Assembly (NCBI RefSeq): GCF_035998675.1
Contig: NZ_DASYHI010000020.1
Span: 310,001-374,000 of the forward strand
Reading direction: 5' to 3'
From: Telluribacter sp035998675
Lineage (GTDB): Bacteria; Bacteroidota; Bacteroidia; Cytophagales; Spirosomataceae
DNA length: 64,000 nucleotides
In this document: positions 36,453 through 46,010 of the stretch, piece after piece
Layout: each line of letters starts with the position of its first letter
Position numbering within the stretch: position 1 is the stretch's first letter
Notes under the pieces: model-generated
What the model was told of the DNA's origin: nothing
Databases searched by the model: none
What the model saw: only the letters and a program-made list of their open reading frames with translations
Position numbers and translations under genes: made by a program

Positions 36453-37982
36453 CTAAATTTTGTAAAGGAATTGAAATAACTTCTTCACCAGCGGGGTCAG
36501 TTGCTGCCGTTTTTTGGTCATCACGATGCGTTTATTTACGGTAGCGGCCGTAGGATAGGCATAAATCTTTTCGAAGAAGGCGTTAATCCCGATCTTATGG
36601 GTATTGGCCAGTACCAACTCCTGAAAGATTTCTCCGGCATGGGGTGCAATCATAGAGCCCCCAAGTACCTTCGGATTCCGATTCAGGAGACTGCTCTTTT
36701 CAATGTAAAGTATAAGTTTACCGTACTGGTATTCTTCTATTACAGCCCGGTCATCTTCCTCCAAATCCATTGAAAGCTTTTCATAGCTGACCTTCTTTTC
36801 CTTCAGGTGCTGTTCGCTATACCCAAAAGTAGCTACTTCCGGGTCAGTAAAAGTTACCCAGGACATGTGCCGGTTATCGAGCTTTTTCTTGAAAGGAGAA
36901 AGAAAGTTGTTCAGGAGCACAGTGGCCTGTTGCTCGGCGGCGTGAGAAAATTTGAGGGAACCTGCAATATCACCACACACATACACCTGCTTATTGGTCG
37001 TCTGCAGGTACTCATTTACCACGATTCCGTCTTCATCGGTCGCAATACCGCCCCTGGGCAAGTCCAGTTGCTCGGTGTTTAGTTCGCGGCCTATGGATAC
37101 CAGTAGCTCATCAAAGGCCAGGGTTTCTTCTGTTCCCTGCCGGGTTTTAATCACCAGATGGTGTGCATCCGTAAGCTTGACTGACTCCGCCTCCAGCACA
37201 AACCGAATTCCCTCGGCCTCCAGTCTTTTATGCAGGATGCTGGCTATCTCTTCGGCTTCTTTGTCAAGAATCATGGGTTTATTATGCAGGACCGTCACCG
37301 CGGTACCCAACCTGCTGAAAGCCTGGGCCATTTCAATTCCAATGGGTCCGCCCCCGACGACCAGCAGGCGTGGGGGGAGGTGCTGCAGGTCAAAAATACT
37401 TTTGTTGGTCAGGTACCTTACCTGTTCTACGCCCGGCAGGGTTAGCTTTCGGGGACGGGAACCGGTGGCGATCAAGATCTTTCGTCCCCGGTAGCGGGTA
37501 CCCTCTACTTCTACCTGGTCTTTGTCTACAAACCGGGCCGTGCCCAGCGCCACGTCCATTCCCTGGCGGCGGAAGTACCCGGCGTTTTCGTGCTGGCGGA
37601 TGATTTCCTGTCTTTCCTGAATAAACCGGTTAACGCTGGCCATATCCACCTCTCCCTGTACTTCCACGCCAAAGCGCCGGGCCTGACGGGCCTGGTGTAC
37701 CGCCCGGGCGGCGTGGATGAGGGCCTTACTGGGAACACAGCCATCGTTGAGGCAATCTCCGCCGATTGCTGCATCCGCTTTGTCAATAAGCAACACGCGG
37801 AGGCCAAATTCGTGCAGGGGCAGTGCCACACTCAAACCACCCGAACCGGCCCCAATCACAATGATATCATACAGTAGATCAGTGGGTTGCTTCTCTGATT
37901 TTTCGGACTGTGCTTCGGCGATGTCTGTCGCCATGCCCCTGGTAGTAGCAGAGGCCGGTGCTTCGAGGGTTGTGCTGGTCAT
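36453..37982 (-). CDS. FAD-dependent pyridine nucleotide-disulfide oxidoreductase (MerA/lipoamide-dehydrogenase-like)
   Basis: 509 residues, with about 38 extra polar residues before the FAD-binding IIVIGAGSGGL (GxGxxG at 44-49). The redox-active disulfide is Cys77/Cys82 in GGDCLNDGCVPSK. NAD(P)H is bound by VVGGGPIGIEMAQ and the second FAD contact is VYVCGDIAG. The C-terminal interface reads YAYPTAATVNK where lipoamide dehydrogenases have a catalytic HP-x-x-E dyad, so this is not a standard E3 subunit and lacks the MerA C-terminal Cys pair. Substrate unknown. It is 30 bases downstream of the DUF427 gene. Confidence 0.87.
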   Translation of the reverse strand: MTSTTLEAPASATTRGMATDIAEAQSEKSEKQPTDLLYDIIVIGAGSGGLSVALPLHEFGLRVLLIDKADAAIGGDCLNDGCVPSKALIHAARAVHQARQARRFGVEVQGEVDMASVNRFIQERQEIIRQHENAGYFRRQGMDVALGTARFVDKDQVEVEGTRYRGRKILIATGSRPRKLTLPGVEQVRYLTNKSIFDLQHLPPRLLVVGGGPIGIEMAQAFSRLGTAVTVLHNKPMILDKEAEEIASILHKRLEAEGIRFVLEAESVKLTDAHHLVIKTRQGTEETLAFDELLVSIGRELNTEQLDLPRGGIATDEDGIVVNEYLQTTNKQVYVCGDIAGSLKFSHAAEQQATVLLNNFLSPFKKKLDNRHMSWVTFTDPEVATFGYSEQHLKEKKVSYEKLSMDLEEDDRAVIEEYQYGKLILYIEKSSLLNRNPKVLGGSMIAPHAGEIFQELVLANTHKIGINAFFEKIYAYPTAATVNKRIVMTKKRQQLTPLVKKLFQFLYKI

Positions 37983-38012
37983 CTTCGATTTGCTACGGTT
38001 TAGTCTTTGGGT

Positions 38013-38294
38013 TTACTTGCTCACGTCCACGCCCCGCCAAAACGCCACCCACCCTTTGATATGTTTAGCCATATCTTTGGGCTCCGGATAATACCAGGCC
38101 GCATCCTTGTTTTCTTCTCCTTCGACTTTCAGTGTATAATAGGAGGCTGTTCCTTTCCAGGGACAAACGGAAGTAGTGCTGCTTTTTTCTAAAAATTCTT
38201 GTTTGATACTATCAGCCGGAAAATAATGATTTCCTTCAATCACAATCGTGTCGTTGCTTTCGGCTATGGTTTCGCCGTTCCATACTGCTTTCAT
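38013..38294 (-). CDS. DUF427 domain protein
   Basis: 93 residues, essentially one DUF427 (PF04248) domain: MKAVWNGETIAESNDTI, YFPADSI, SVCPWKGTASYYTL and AAWYYPEP. This small beta-tent-fold protein is widespread and of unknown function. It leads a likely operon with the FAD oxidoreductase. Confidence 0.9.
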   Translation of the reverse strand: MKAVWNGETIAESNDTIVIEGNHYFPADSIKQEFLEKSSTTSVCPWKGTASYYTLKVEGEENKDAAWYYPEPKDMAKHIKGWVAFWRGVDVSK

Positions 38295-38853
38295 ACGTTT
38301 CTATTTTTTAATGATCACCACTTACTTACTACTTTTATAGATGTCCGGGTGTTCTTACCCTATTCTTACCTGGTTAGTGGTATTGGTTCTAACATTTTCA
38401 ACCGGGCATTGGGTAGTTTGTTTAGCTTCCTATCAACATAGCTCGTACCTATATCGCAGCATCTTCAAATGAATAAATCCTGTCAGGGCCGGATTAGGTC
38501 AACTTTCAGACGGTAAAGAATAATAACTAAAATGTTTATAATTGTCGGCTGGATGACATTAGGCAATTTCATTTATAACCAATGAAATTTCGTGGAGTTA
38601 TTGTAAAGGGGTTTCCCCTATATTTAGAGCCAAAATACTACCTGATGAAATCAGGAATCCAAACTATTGAGAAAACCCGCTTAGCCCTCCAATGGTTGCC
38701 GCTTGTCTTATTTGGTACCATCGCCAGATTTCCGGGACCTGCGAACCTGGCCCAAAGTACTTCAATACTCCTGCCCGCTTTGTATCAGGTAGGAGTAGCC
38801 GGATTTAGTCTGAACAGAAGCTCTTAAACTGAAACAGAAGGGCCATACGGTAC
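38295..38853. other. Intergenic region with one doubtful ORF
   Basis: 560 bases between divergent genes. The frame at 38582-38827 (81 codons) contains a hydrophobic stretch (LPLVLFGTIARFPG) but no recognisable domain and ends just before the methyltransferase start, so it is left uncalled. Confidence 0.3.
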
Positions 38854-39486
38854 ATGAAGAACAACTACTACAAGTCGCATGCGGATACGTATGACAGCCA
38901 ATGGGAAAGCTATACCAACAAGACACTTCAAAAGTTGATTAGCTACCTTCCTGATTCGTTGGAAGGCAAAACCATCCTCGACTTTGGTTGCGGTACGGGC
39001 GAATTAATCAAAAGGTTGCTTTTACAGTATCCGTCTATAACCCAAATAACGGGATACGACCCCGCAGAGGAAATGCTGCACCAGGCCCGTAAGAAGGTAG
39101 CTGCGCTTGATGATGAAGCAAGCAGAAAAGTAAAGTTGCAAAGTCACCGGAATTTTGACACCCCATTTGATATCATAGTTTCCGGGAGCGTTTTACACTA
39201 TCTGTCCGAACCAGATACAACTCTTACTACCCTAAAATCTTTACTAAACGAAAACGGGATACTGGTACTGCTGGACTACACCAAGGATGGTTTACTGGTA
39301 AACTATTTTGAATGGATTATTAAATTATCGGACGCGCAGCATCAGCAGGCTTACCATCCCCGGAAAATAAGGCAGATGGTTAAAAAAGCCGGTTTTGTTA
39401 TCAGGAAAGAAGAAGCGTTTCGTATTTCCTTCTTCTGGAAGGGGTACGTTGTCAGGGCATCCAAAGCGACTGCATCAAAACCATAA
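38854..39486 (+). CDS. Class I SAM-dependent methyltransferase
   Basis: 210 residues. The Rossmann methyltransferase motif I is ILDFGCGTGELIKRLL (about residues 41-56), motif II acidic residue in GYDPAEEML, and motif IV/V in FDIIVSGSVLHYL and LLNENGILVLLD. The N-terminal YYKSHADTYD stretch is usual in small-molecule methyltransferases. The acceptor is unknown. A good terminator follows. Confidence 0.9.
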   Translation: MKNNYYKSHADTYDSQWESYTNKTLQKLISYLPDSLEGKTILDFGCGTGELIKRLLLQYPSITQITGYDPAEEMLHQARKKVAALDDEASRKVKLQSHRNFDTPFDIIVSGSVLHYLSEPDTTLTTLKSLLNENGILVLLDYTKDGLLVNYFEWIIKLSDAQHQQAYHPRKIRQMVKKAGFVIRKEEAFRISFFWKGYVVRASKATASKP

Positions 39487-39489
39487 GAA

Positions 39490-39516
39490 AGCCGGTCTGC
39501 GGAAAGCAGACCGGCT
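39490..39516 (+). terminator. Terminator after the methyltransferase gene
   Basis: A perfect 11-bp stem (AGCCGGTCTGC) with a GGAAA loop, immediately after the stop codon, followed by a T-rich stretch. Confidence 0.88.
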
Positions 39517-39547
39517 GGTTATTATTTCGGGTCAGGCAGATGACAGA

Positions 39548-39790
39548 TCAGGCAGTTTCAATTAATGCCTTCACAACGGCGCAGTGTTCGTACATTTCCA
39601 GTTCTTCAAAGTACTCGAGGTACCACGGCAAACTATCCTTTTCCAGGGCTTTACATTGGGTACGGAATCTATCCATTTCCGTGGGCTTTAACCTGTTTTT
39701 CAGGTGCTGATCAATCTGTTCGCCGGCCTGCTCCATATTTTTAAGGGCCGCAAACAGATGCTCGATTGGGTCGGGAGGGTTATTGTACAT
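39548..39790 (-). CDS. Small hypothetical helical protein
   Basis: 80 residues from an ATG, acidic and predicted all-helical (IEHLFAALKNMEQAGEQIDQ, WYLEYFEELEMYEHCA). No family recognised. Convergent with the methyltransferase; a plausible genuine small gene. Confidence 0.5.
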   Translation of the reverse strand: MYNNPPDPIEHLFAALKNMEQAGEQIDQHLKNRLKPTEMDRFRTQCKALEKDSLPWYLEYFEELEMYEHCAVVKALIETA

Positions 39791-40146
39791 TTTTGGGGAG
39801 GGTTACGTTCAATTATATTGAAATAAACTAACTTAATAACGAATTTTATGTCTACTCGATTGTCATCATCGCGGTATTTTATATTAATGAAAAGATAAAC
39901 TACTAGCCTAATATTTGGCAAACGCCAAATTATGCAAAACATTATTATACTTCTGAAAAAACATTTTTTCTATAAAATGAATGTTAATTTAATTACGTTA
40001 CTACTTGGTTAATGCGGTTGAAATAATAATTTATCCTGAATCAGCATTAGATTGAAACTTCTGTTTACTTTTATTACGCAATTATAAAGTAAACTACTGG
40101 CAATCAATCTTTTTCCATAGTTTGTTCCACAACCTTCCTCAAAGCT
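39791..40146. other. AT-rich intergenic region, no gene seen
   Basis: 356 bases between divergent small genes. Very AT-rich; no ORF, RNA or clear dyad identified. Confidence 0.45.
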
Positions 40147-40560
40147 ATGATAAAAAATGTTTTACTAATTGACGATGATGATACCACTCTATCGCTGGTA
40201 AAGCTGGCGGTAACCCGGAATGGTTTTGCTGAGCACGTTATACCTCTGCGAAACGGGAAAGAGGGAATCGATTATTTTGAGCGTTTAGCCGCGGGCAACG
40301 AAAAAGAGGTACCGGAAATGATATTCCTGGATATATTTATGCCAGGAATGGACGGTTGGGAATTTATAGATGAGTATATCCGGCGATTTGCGGCCCAGTT
40401 CCCGAATACCCACATTTGTGTGCTTTCCACTTCATCGGAGCCCGATGATCAGGTGAAGGCAAGTTCCTATCCTTGTATCATTTGTTTCTGGAACAAACCC
40501 CTGTTTATCAAAGATTTAAATACTTTAAAAAATCACGAGCTACTCCGTCAATATTTTTAG
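40147..40560 (+). CDS. Stand-alone response regulator receiver protein
   Basis: 137 residues, receiver domain only. The acidic pocket is IDDDD at 8-12, phospho-acceptor Asp62 in IFLDIFMPGMDGW, Ser/Thr at 94-96 and Lys117 in WNKPLF. It resembles the two receivers at 49873 and 50458 closely (MIKNVLLIDDD start, FAEHVIPLRNGKEGIDYFE). No kinase is adjacent. Confidence 0.9.
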   Translation: MIKNVLLIDDDDTTLSLVKLAVTRNGFAEHVIPLRNGKEGIDYFERLAAGNEKEVPEMIFLDIFMPGMDGWEFIDEYIRRFAAQFPNTHICVLSTSSEPDDQVKASSYPCIICFWNKPLFIKDLNTLKNHELLRQYF

Positions 40561-40598
40561 GTACGTAAAAAAAGCCGTTTTTCCGTCGGGCCGACCCA

Positions 40599-40805
40599 TT
40601 AATTGTTTCGCATCCGGGCCGGCAAATCAATGACAACCACCAGGGAATTGATTTCTTCTTTCAGGGCCAGAATTTTGAAATGCAGTTGCTCAATTGCCTC
40701 GTGACTGTCGCCGCTCTCCATGGCTTTTCTATAAGTCATTTGGAGACCGTGCAGATCGTAGCGTTTACTATCAATGATAGTCTGTAAGTTGGACTTGGGT
40801 CCCAT
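40599..40805 (-). CDS. Small coiled-coil hypothetical protein
   Basis: 68 residues from the Met of MGPKSNLQTI; the longer frame begins with an unlikely stretch. It has heptad-like spacing (EAIEQLHFKILALKEEINSL). Function unknown. Convergent with the receiver gene. Confidence 0.5.
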   Translation of the reverse strand: MGPKSNLQTIIDSKRYDLHGLQMTYRKAMESGDSHEAIEQLHFKILALKEEINSLVVVIDLPARMRNN

Positions 40806-40997
40806 GGTTGTTGAAGTTGGAGGGTTTTGGACAAATATCAACAAAAGGCGAGAAAACTACTACTACAACCCGCATTAGTTATTTAAAGGATTTTTTAGCG
40901 TTACCCTTCCTTTGCAGGACGGTAAGAAAAGCCTTTGAGAAACAGCCAGGTACCTTTTGGCGAGCCAGAACACCTCCTGAACTTAATAAACCAGTAC

Positions 40998-43433
40998 CTA
41001 CAATTTTACCTGAAGCGTCAGGTAAAAACCCCGGCCGTCGGAAGGTAGTATGCCCGGTCCGGGGTAACCCGTGGCCCGGCGGGTAAAGTATAGGGCATTG
41101 GCCAGATTGTTAACGCTGCCTTCCACCCGGTACCGCTTGTAGTCCCAGGAAGCACTCGCATCCATAATGGTATAGGCCGGTATTAACCCTACGACCCCGG
41201 CCACGCCACCATCCACCGCGTTGGTAGCCTCGGTAAACTGGTCCGACAGGTGGGTGTACTGAAAGGAGGCTTTCCAGTTTTTGTACCCCAGCCGAAGTCC
41301 GGTCTTAAGGTTGAACTTTGGTACAAACTCTACCTGATTGCCCCGCACGCCCACCAGTTCGCTGCTCCGGTACTCCGACCGGATAAGTGCCAGGTTTGAG
41401 AAAAGGACTCCGCTCAGGTCTGTCCGTTGGGGTAGTAAGTAATGCAGAAAATCACCCTCTACGTACGATTCTACGCCCATAATGACCGCCTGACCGATAT
41501 TGCCCCGCTTCCGTAAAACACGGTTGTTCTCATCGTAGAACTGTACTTCGCCAATGCGGTTGTTATAATTGAGGTAAAATGCGCTGAGATCAAAGTTCAG
41601 GTACTGGGTCTGGTGACTCCGGATGCCCACATCCACCGAATGTCCCCTTTCGTCTTTCAGATCAGGATCAATAACCTGCGACGGATTGGCAATGCGCATA
41701 TCACTGAAGGTTATCGAACGGTAGTTCTGGGAGGCATTGGCGTAAATATCAAGGTGCTGAACCGGCTTATAACTCACCCCCAGGCCGCCCAGTACCAATT
41801 GCCTGCCGTTGGTCCGGCTTTCTTCGGTACGCTGGATGTTGATAATATTACCAGCCAGGTCTCGGCTGATGCTGCCGTAGTACCCCTCGGCGGTCGTATA
41901 AATATACTCGTAACGCAGGCCGGGCGTCAGGCTGATTTTTTCGTTCAGGTAAAAAATATTTTCCAGAAAAAGGGCTACGTTGCGATTGGGAAAACTGTAA
42001 TCGTAGGTAATGAAGCGTTCGGGTTCCACGAAGTTAAAATCGGCGTCCCGGCCGGTACTTCCTAATCCCTGCAAGCTGTGGTTGTAGCCGGAGTAGTAAC
42101 GGGCTCCCGCCAGCAGTACCGACTGGGCCGGCCCCAGGTAGTAACGCTTCAGGTACCTCGACTCCACCCCCCAGTTGGTAAATTCGCCTTTGATTAAATC
42201 GCGCTCGCTCCCATCGTCGACGGTGGCGACCCGGTTAGGACGGAAACCGAGGGAGTAGCGGTGCGCCGACAACCCAAAGAAGCGCAGGTTAAACTCGTTC
42301 AGGGCGTTAAACTTATGGTCAAAGTGCAGCGCCATCATGTTCCAGTCCACCTGAAACCAGTTGCGCGCGCGGTTGCTCTGGCGCGGGTCCTGACGGAGCA
42401 TCGCATCGGACAGTCCGCCCGGCTGCTGGGCCAGGTACTGCATGTGGGTAAGGTCGAGGCCAATGGTTGTTTTTTCAGAGATTTTGTAGTCTACATCCGA
42501 GAAAAGGGTCAGGTTGGTAAAACCCGAATTGGGGCGCCAGCCGTCGCCCCGCTTGTACTGGGCAAAAGTGTAGTAGCTAACCTTGCCTACCGTACCACTG
42601 GCACTGGCAAAGCCGTTGTAAAAGCCGAAAGACCCGCCCGTCTGTCGCACCACCAGCTCGATTTTACGGTCTTCCACCGGCTTTTTCATGACAAAGTTCA
42701 ACAACCCGCCAAACTGCGTACCGTACTGGAGCGAGGCCGCTCCCCGGACAATCTGAATGCGCCCTACGGCTTCAATCGGGGGCGTATAGTAGCTTTCGGG
42801 GTACCCGAGGGCATCGGCACTGATGTCGTACCCATTTTGCCGTACGTTAAAGTTGGAGGTACGGTTCGGGTCCAGGCCACGTCCGCCAATGCTCAGCTGC
42901 AGACCCGCCCCGTCGTTCTCCCAGATATTGAGGCCCGCCACCCGGGCAAACACCTGACGGGCGTTGTTGGTAGCCAGGTTGGCGGTAAGTTTCTCGGGCA
43001 GGATTACCTCGGTTTTCTTTCCTTCGTAAATACCCATACTTTCCACGCTCCGCATGCGGGTAAACCCAAAGTCCCCCTGCTTTTCCCGTACCACCACTTC
43101 GTTCAGGTTTTCGTCTCGGGTGGTTAGCACAATAGTAAGCTGCAACGGCTGCCCCTGTACTTTTACCGTTTGTTTATAGGCTTTAAAATCGGGATGGACT
43201 ACCTGCAGGTCATAGGTACCAGGGGGTACCTCCGCAAAGCGGAAGCGCCCTTCTCCGGCCGTGGTAGTACTTCGTTGCCCGTTCCCCAGGTACACGGTAC
43301 AGCCCGAAAGGAGGGTACTATCTTTTTTTGAAACTACTACGCCCCCAACCGAAACACCCGTTTGTCCCGACTGCGCCAGAGCGCAGGTACTGAACAGGCA
43401 GAAGAGGAAGCAGTTAAAAACCTTTAATTTCAT
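40998..43433 (-). CDS. TonB-dependent receptor (FecA/siderophore-receptor-like)
   Basis: 811 residues from the Met of MKLKVFNCF, giving a signal peptide ending at ALAQ. A carboxypeptidase-regulatory-like beta domain (about 25-105, GGVVVSKKDSTLLSGCTVYL) is followed by the plug (about 130-240, ARVAGLNIWENDGAGLQLSIGGRG and RIQIVRGAASLQYG) and a 22-strand outer-membrane barrel ending in GRGFYLTLQVKL. Receptors of this type import ferric chelates or other metal complexes with TonB-ExbBD energy. It is the last gene of a four-gene operon; its start overlaps the end of the HTTM gene by 20 bases, so the two are translationally coupled. Confidence 0.93.
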   Translation of the reverse strand: MKLKVFNCFLFCLFSTCALAQSGQTGVSVGGVVVSKKDSTLLSGCTVYLGNGQRSTTTAGEGRFRFAEVPPGTYDLQVVHPDFKAYKQTVKVQGQPLQLTIVLTTRDENLNEVVVREKQGDFGFTRMRSVESMGIYEGKKTEVILPEKLTANLATNNARQVFARVAGLNIWENDGAGLQLSIGGRGLDPNRTSNFNVRQNGYDISADALGYPESYYTPPIEAVGRIQIVRGAASLQYGTQFGGLLNFVMKKPVEDRKIELVVRQTGGSFGFYNGFASASGTVGKVSYYTFAQYKRGDGWRPNSGFTNLTLFSDVDYKISEKTTIGLDLTHMQYLAQQPGGLSDAMLRQDPRQSNRARNWFQVDWNMMALHFDHKFNALNEFNLRFFGLSAHRYSLGFRPNRVATVDDGSERDLIKGEFTNWGVESRYLKRYYLGPAQSVLLAGARYYSGYNHSLQGLGSTGRDADFNFVEPERFITYDYSFPNRNVALFLENIFYLNEKISLTPGLRYEYIYTTAEGYYGSISRDLAGNIINIQRTEESRTNGRQLVLGGLGVSYKPVQHLDIYANASQNYRSITFSDMRIANPSQVIDPDLKDERGHSVDVGIRSHQTQYLNFDLSAFYLNYNNRIGEVQFYDENNRVLRKRGNIGQAVIMGVESYVEGDFLHYLLPQRTDLSGVLFSNLALIRSEYRSSELVGVRGNQVEFVPKFNLKTGLRLGYKNWKASFQYTHLSDQFTEATNAVDGGVAGVVGLIPAYTIMDASASWDYKRYRVEGSVNNLANALYFTRRATGYPGPGILPSDGRGFYLTLQVKL

Positions 43434-44763
43434 CGTTGAAGGGGGTAATCCATGATTTGGGACGGAAGGTATCAGTTTCATTGGCCAGGTCAACGTCCGG
43501 ATTTACAAAAGTACGGCCCAGACGTCCGTTGAGCGATACGTAGGAATCGGCGAAGACCTTCGGGCGGTCAAAGCCCCGCTGCGCGTAGTAGTCACGCAGC
43601 AGGTGCGCGTACTGTAAAATCATATCCGGCTGGGTAGCCATCATTTTTTCCTGCAAAGGGGTCAGGAATTCGCTGTTGTTCACGATTACAGTTTTTCCGC
43701 CGCGGTCCCGGACCGTAAATTCGGTATGGCCGGCTTTTTCCATCAGCATCACCCGCCACGAAAACCGGTACCCCTGCTCGGTCCAGAACAATTCGCCGGG
43801 GTAGTACAGGTACCGGAAAGGTACCACCACCTGAACGGCGAAGAAAACCAAAAAAATACCCACCAAGGTGTAAGTAAGGCGGGGCCGCATACGGTAGGTG
43901 CGGTGCGGGAACAGGTACTCGCCCGACAACCGTAACCAGCGCCCGATCCGGTTAAGTACTTGTTGATGAAAATCGGCGGAGAAAAAAATCAACGCCGTCA
44001 TGATCATGATGTACGGAAACATACCGATGGGGAAGAGCAGGGCGGTCAGGCCGTGAAAAACGACTACGGCCCCGAAGGCCCACCAGCGGGTCTTCCGGTT
44101 CCAGAGCAAAAACGGAATACTCAGGTCGTACAGGCAGCCAAACCAGCTAAACACATACGCCACCCAGGTGTAATTCAGCAAAAAGCCTACGACGGGCAGG
44201 TCGTTGTGGGCCGGCAGCCAGATCCGCAGCGGCTGAGCCTGAAGCAGCCAGTCGGAGTTGAGCTTGGCCAGGCCCGCAAAAAAATAAAGCAGGCCCACAA
44301 AGAGTTTCACCGCATCCAGACACCAGGCCGGAATCCGGTCGGACCGGAATTGGGGGTTTCGGTAGGAATCGAGCGAGAAATAAGCGTGGGCCGGTAAAAA
44401 TAGCAGCATGAAACTAATCATGCTGATAAAGTAGTAGTGGTTGAGGTAGGTGGTTTTGTCAATGAGTTCAATGTAGGTAAAACTCAAAAAGAGGGTAATT
44501 GCGGCCACCCGGTAAAAAAGCCCCAGGGCCACCAGCAGCGCCGACAGCCCGCAAAGAGCAAAAAGCAGGTAGGTGTAGGTACCCAGCGGTTTTACAAATC
44601 CGAACCCATAAAAAGGAAAGAAGTACCGCGGCCTGATGTACAATTCGTCGATCCAGCCGTAACTCCAGAAACGGACTATACCCGCCAGCAGCAAGAGTCC
44701 GAACAGGATTCTGAAAACGGCCAGCGGGGCGGCGGAGGTGGTTTTATGTACATAATCCTTCAT
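43414..44763 (-). CDS. HTTM-domain membrane protein (vitamin K-dependent gamma-carboxylase homologue)
   Basis: 449 residues. The N-terminal 290 residues form the multi-helix HTTM domain (SM00752): IELIDKTTYLNHYYF at about 99-113 is the strongly conserved VKGC signature, and FFAGLAKLNSDW puts Lys167 in line with the Lys218 catalytic base of human gamma-carboxylase (AGVKKLDADW, from memory). The last 130 residues are soluble and probably face the periplasm. Vertebrate relatives carboxylate Glu residues using vitamin K hydroquinone; the bacterial reaction is unknown. It lies 26 bases after the imelysin gene, inside a metal-uptake-like operon. Confidence 0.9.
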   Translation of the reverse strand: MKDYVHKTTSAAPLAVFRILFGLLLLAGIVRFWSYGWIDELYIRPRYFFPFYGFGFVKPLGTYTYLLFALCGLSALLVALGLFYRVAAITLFLSFTYIELIDKTTYLNHYYFISMISFMLLFLPAHAYFSLDSYRNPQFRSDRIPAWCLDAVKLFVGLLYFFAGLAKLNSDWLLQAQPLRIWLPAHNDLPVVGFLLNYTWVAYVFSWFGCLYDLSIPFLLWNRKTRWWAFGAVVVFHGLTALLFPIGMFPYIMIMTALIFFSADFHQQVLNRIGRWLRLSGEYLFPHRTYRMRPRLTYTLVGIFLVFFAVQVVVPFRYLYYPGELFWTEQGYRFSWRVMLMEKAGHTEFTVRDRGGKTVIVNNSEFLTPLQEKMMATQPDMILQYAHLLRDYYAQRGFDRPKVFADSYVSLNGRLGRTFVNPDVDLANETDTFRPKSWITPFNDEIKGF

Positions 44764-44789
44764 GAAACACCGGACCTGTCGTTTTTTGA

Positions 44790-45932
44790 TTAATCGCCGT
44801 CGTTATCTACGTACGTAATGGTAATACTCATGGCGGAAGCCATGTCTACTTTCAGCATCCGGACCGCCTTCTGCATTTCGTTATAGACCTCCTTTACTGC
44901 CTGGTTGTTGGTCCTCACCTGATCGTACAGATTGGGCGGAAGTACTTCCATTTTGGCCTTGCTGGCGGCGAACTGCGCATTGATTAACTCGGCCAGGGTC
45001 TTGCCGGTGCTGCTGTCTTTGGCACCCAGCGCGGTCAGGTAGGTATTGAACGACGGGCCGTTTTCTCCGGTCCTGACGTTTTTCCCGTTAAAAAAATCTA
45101 CCGTAGCCTGATGGGCCGTTTTGGCCAGCGTCAGGGAGAGATCTTTTTTATAAAAGGCTTCTACTTTTTCAGGTGCCACTACGCCGTTCAGCATAGCCCC
45201 CGAAGGTATTCCGAACTTTCCCGAACGTATGTAACGCTCGTAGTGCATGATGTAGCTGTTGACCAGGTTGGAGGTTGAGGAACTGATGTCCAGGCCCGTT
45301 TTGCTCACGAAGGTATCGCGGTAGCCCCCTTTCCATTCATTGACAACCCTGGTCAGGAGGGTACTCATACGGTCGGTGATGCGCTTGAGGTAAGCCCGGC
45401 GGGCGGGGGCCTCGGCAGCGGTGGTATAGTAGGCCAGTACCTGGGTGTCGGTGGCCCCTACCCCGTTGAGCAGGTAGTCCAGCGCCGGAAAACCCTGACG
45501 GGCAAAGGAAGCGGGCAGTTCCAGATCAGCCGTAGGGTTGGCGAAGTTGTTGGTTATTCCCTGCACATCGGCCGGATAAATATTAAAATAATAACGTATG
45601 GTATGTACTTCGCCCGGACCCACGTCAAATAACTCTACCTTCTGCCATTCAATATAAGCCTCGGTCCAGGCCTGCCGGAAAGCGGTAAGGGTAGTTTGAT
45701 CGGGTCGGTTAGCAAATGCCTCCGATGCCGATTTCATTGCATCAAATTTCCCCTTAAAGTTATCGTAAGAAGGAATAATGATATTATCAGCCAGGTGGGT
45801 CAGCAGTACCTTCCGGTCCCTGTCGTCGGTATCGGTGCCGGGGGTTGGTTCCTGTCCGCCGTTTCCACAGGCCCAGAGGGTGGCCAGTAGTACTATTATA
45901 GCGGCTGTTTTCTTACTAAATGGTCTTAGCAT
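44790..45932 (-). CDS. Imelysin-family lipoprotein (M75/Irp-like)
   Basis: 380 residues from the Met of MLRPFSKK; a start seven codons upstream is also possible. The lipobox is LATLWAC (about residue 22). The imelysin fold is a two-lobed four-helix-bundle: RQAWTEAYIEWQKVELFDVGP in the first lobe and ARQGFPALDYLLNG, which corresponds to the GxHxxE region of the family with the His and Glu replaced (GFPALD). Imelysins are iron-regulated surface or periplasmic proteins; their supposed peptidase activity is doubtful. Second gene of the operon, 78 bases after DUF4856. Confidence 0.9.
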   Translation of the reverse strand: MLRPFSKKTAAIIVLLATLWACGNGGQEPTPGTDTDDRDRKVLLTHLADNIIIPSYDNFKGKFDAMKSASEAFANRPDQTTLTAFRQAWTEAYIEWQKVELFDVGPGEVHTIRYYFNIYPADVQGITNNFANPTADLELPASFARQGFPALDYLLNGVGATDTQVLAYYTTAAEAPARRAYLKRITDRMSTLLTRVVNEWKGGYRDTFVSKTGLDISSSTSNLVNSYIMHYERYIRSGKFGIPSGAMLNGVVAPEKVEAFYKKDLSLTLAKTAHQATVDFFNGKNVRTGENGPSFNTYLTALGAKDSSTGKTLAELINAQFAASKAKMEVLPPNLYDQVRTNNQAVKEVYNEMQKAVRMLKVDMASAMSITITYVDNDGD

Positions 45933-46010
45933 AGCGTCCAAATCTTTCAACAAACAGGAGCAGAGTACCTACCTGAGTACTCTGCTCCCTTACAATTCAG
46001 AAAATATCTG

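Noticed and set aside
38582..38827. 81-codon ORF upstream of the methyltransferase
   Set aside because: No recognisable domain and no conserved-looking segment; could not be supported.
42261..43127. Long plus-strand ORF (288 codons) inside the TonB-dependent receptor gene
   Set aside because: It is antisense to a clearly functional gene, has low-complexity Val/Gly/Arg-rich composition and no domain.
44790..45932. Active imelysin peptidase
   Set aside because: The His and Glu of the GxHxxE motif appear replaced in GFPALD, so only a binding role is supported.
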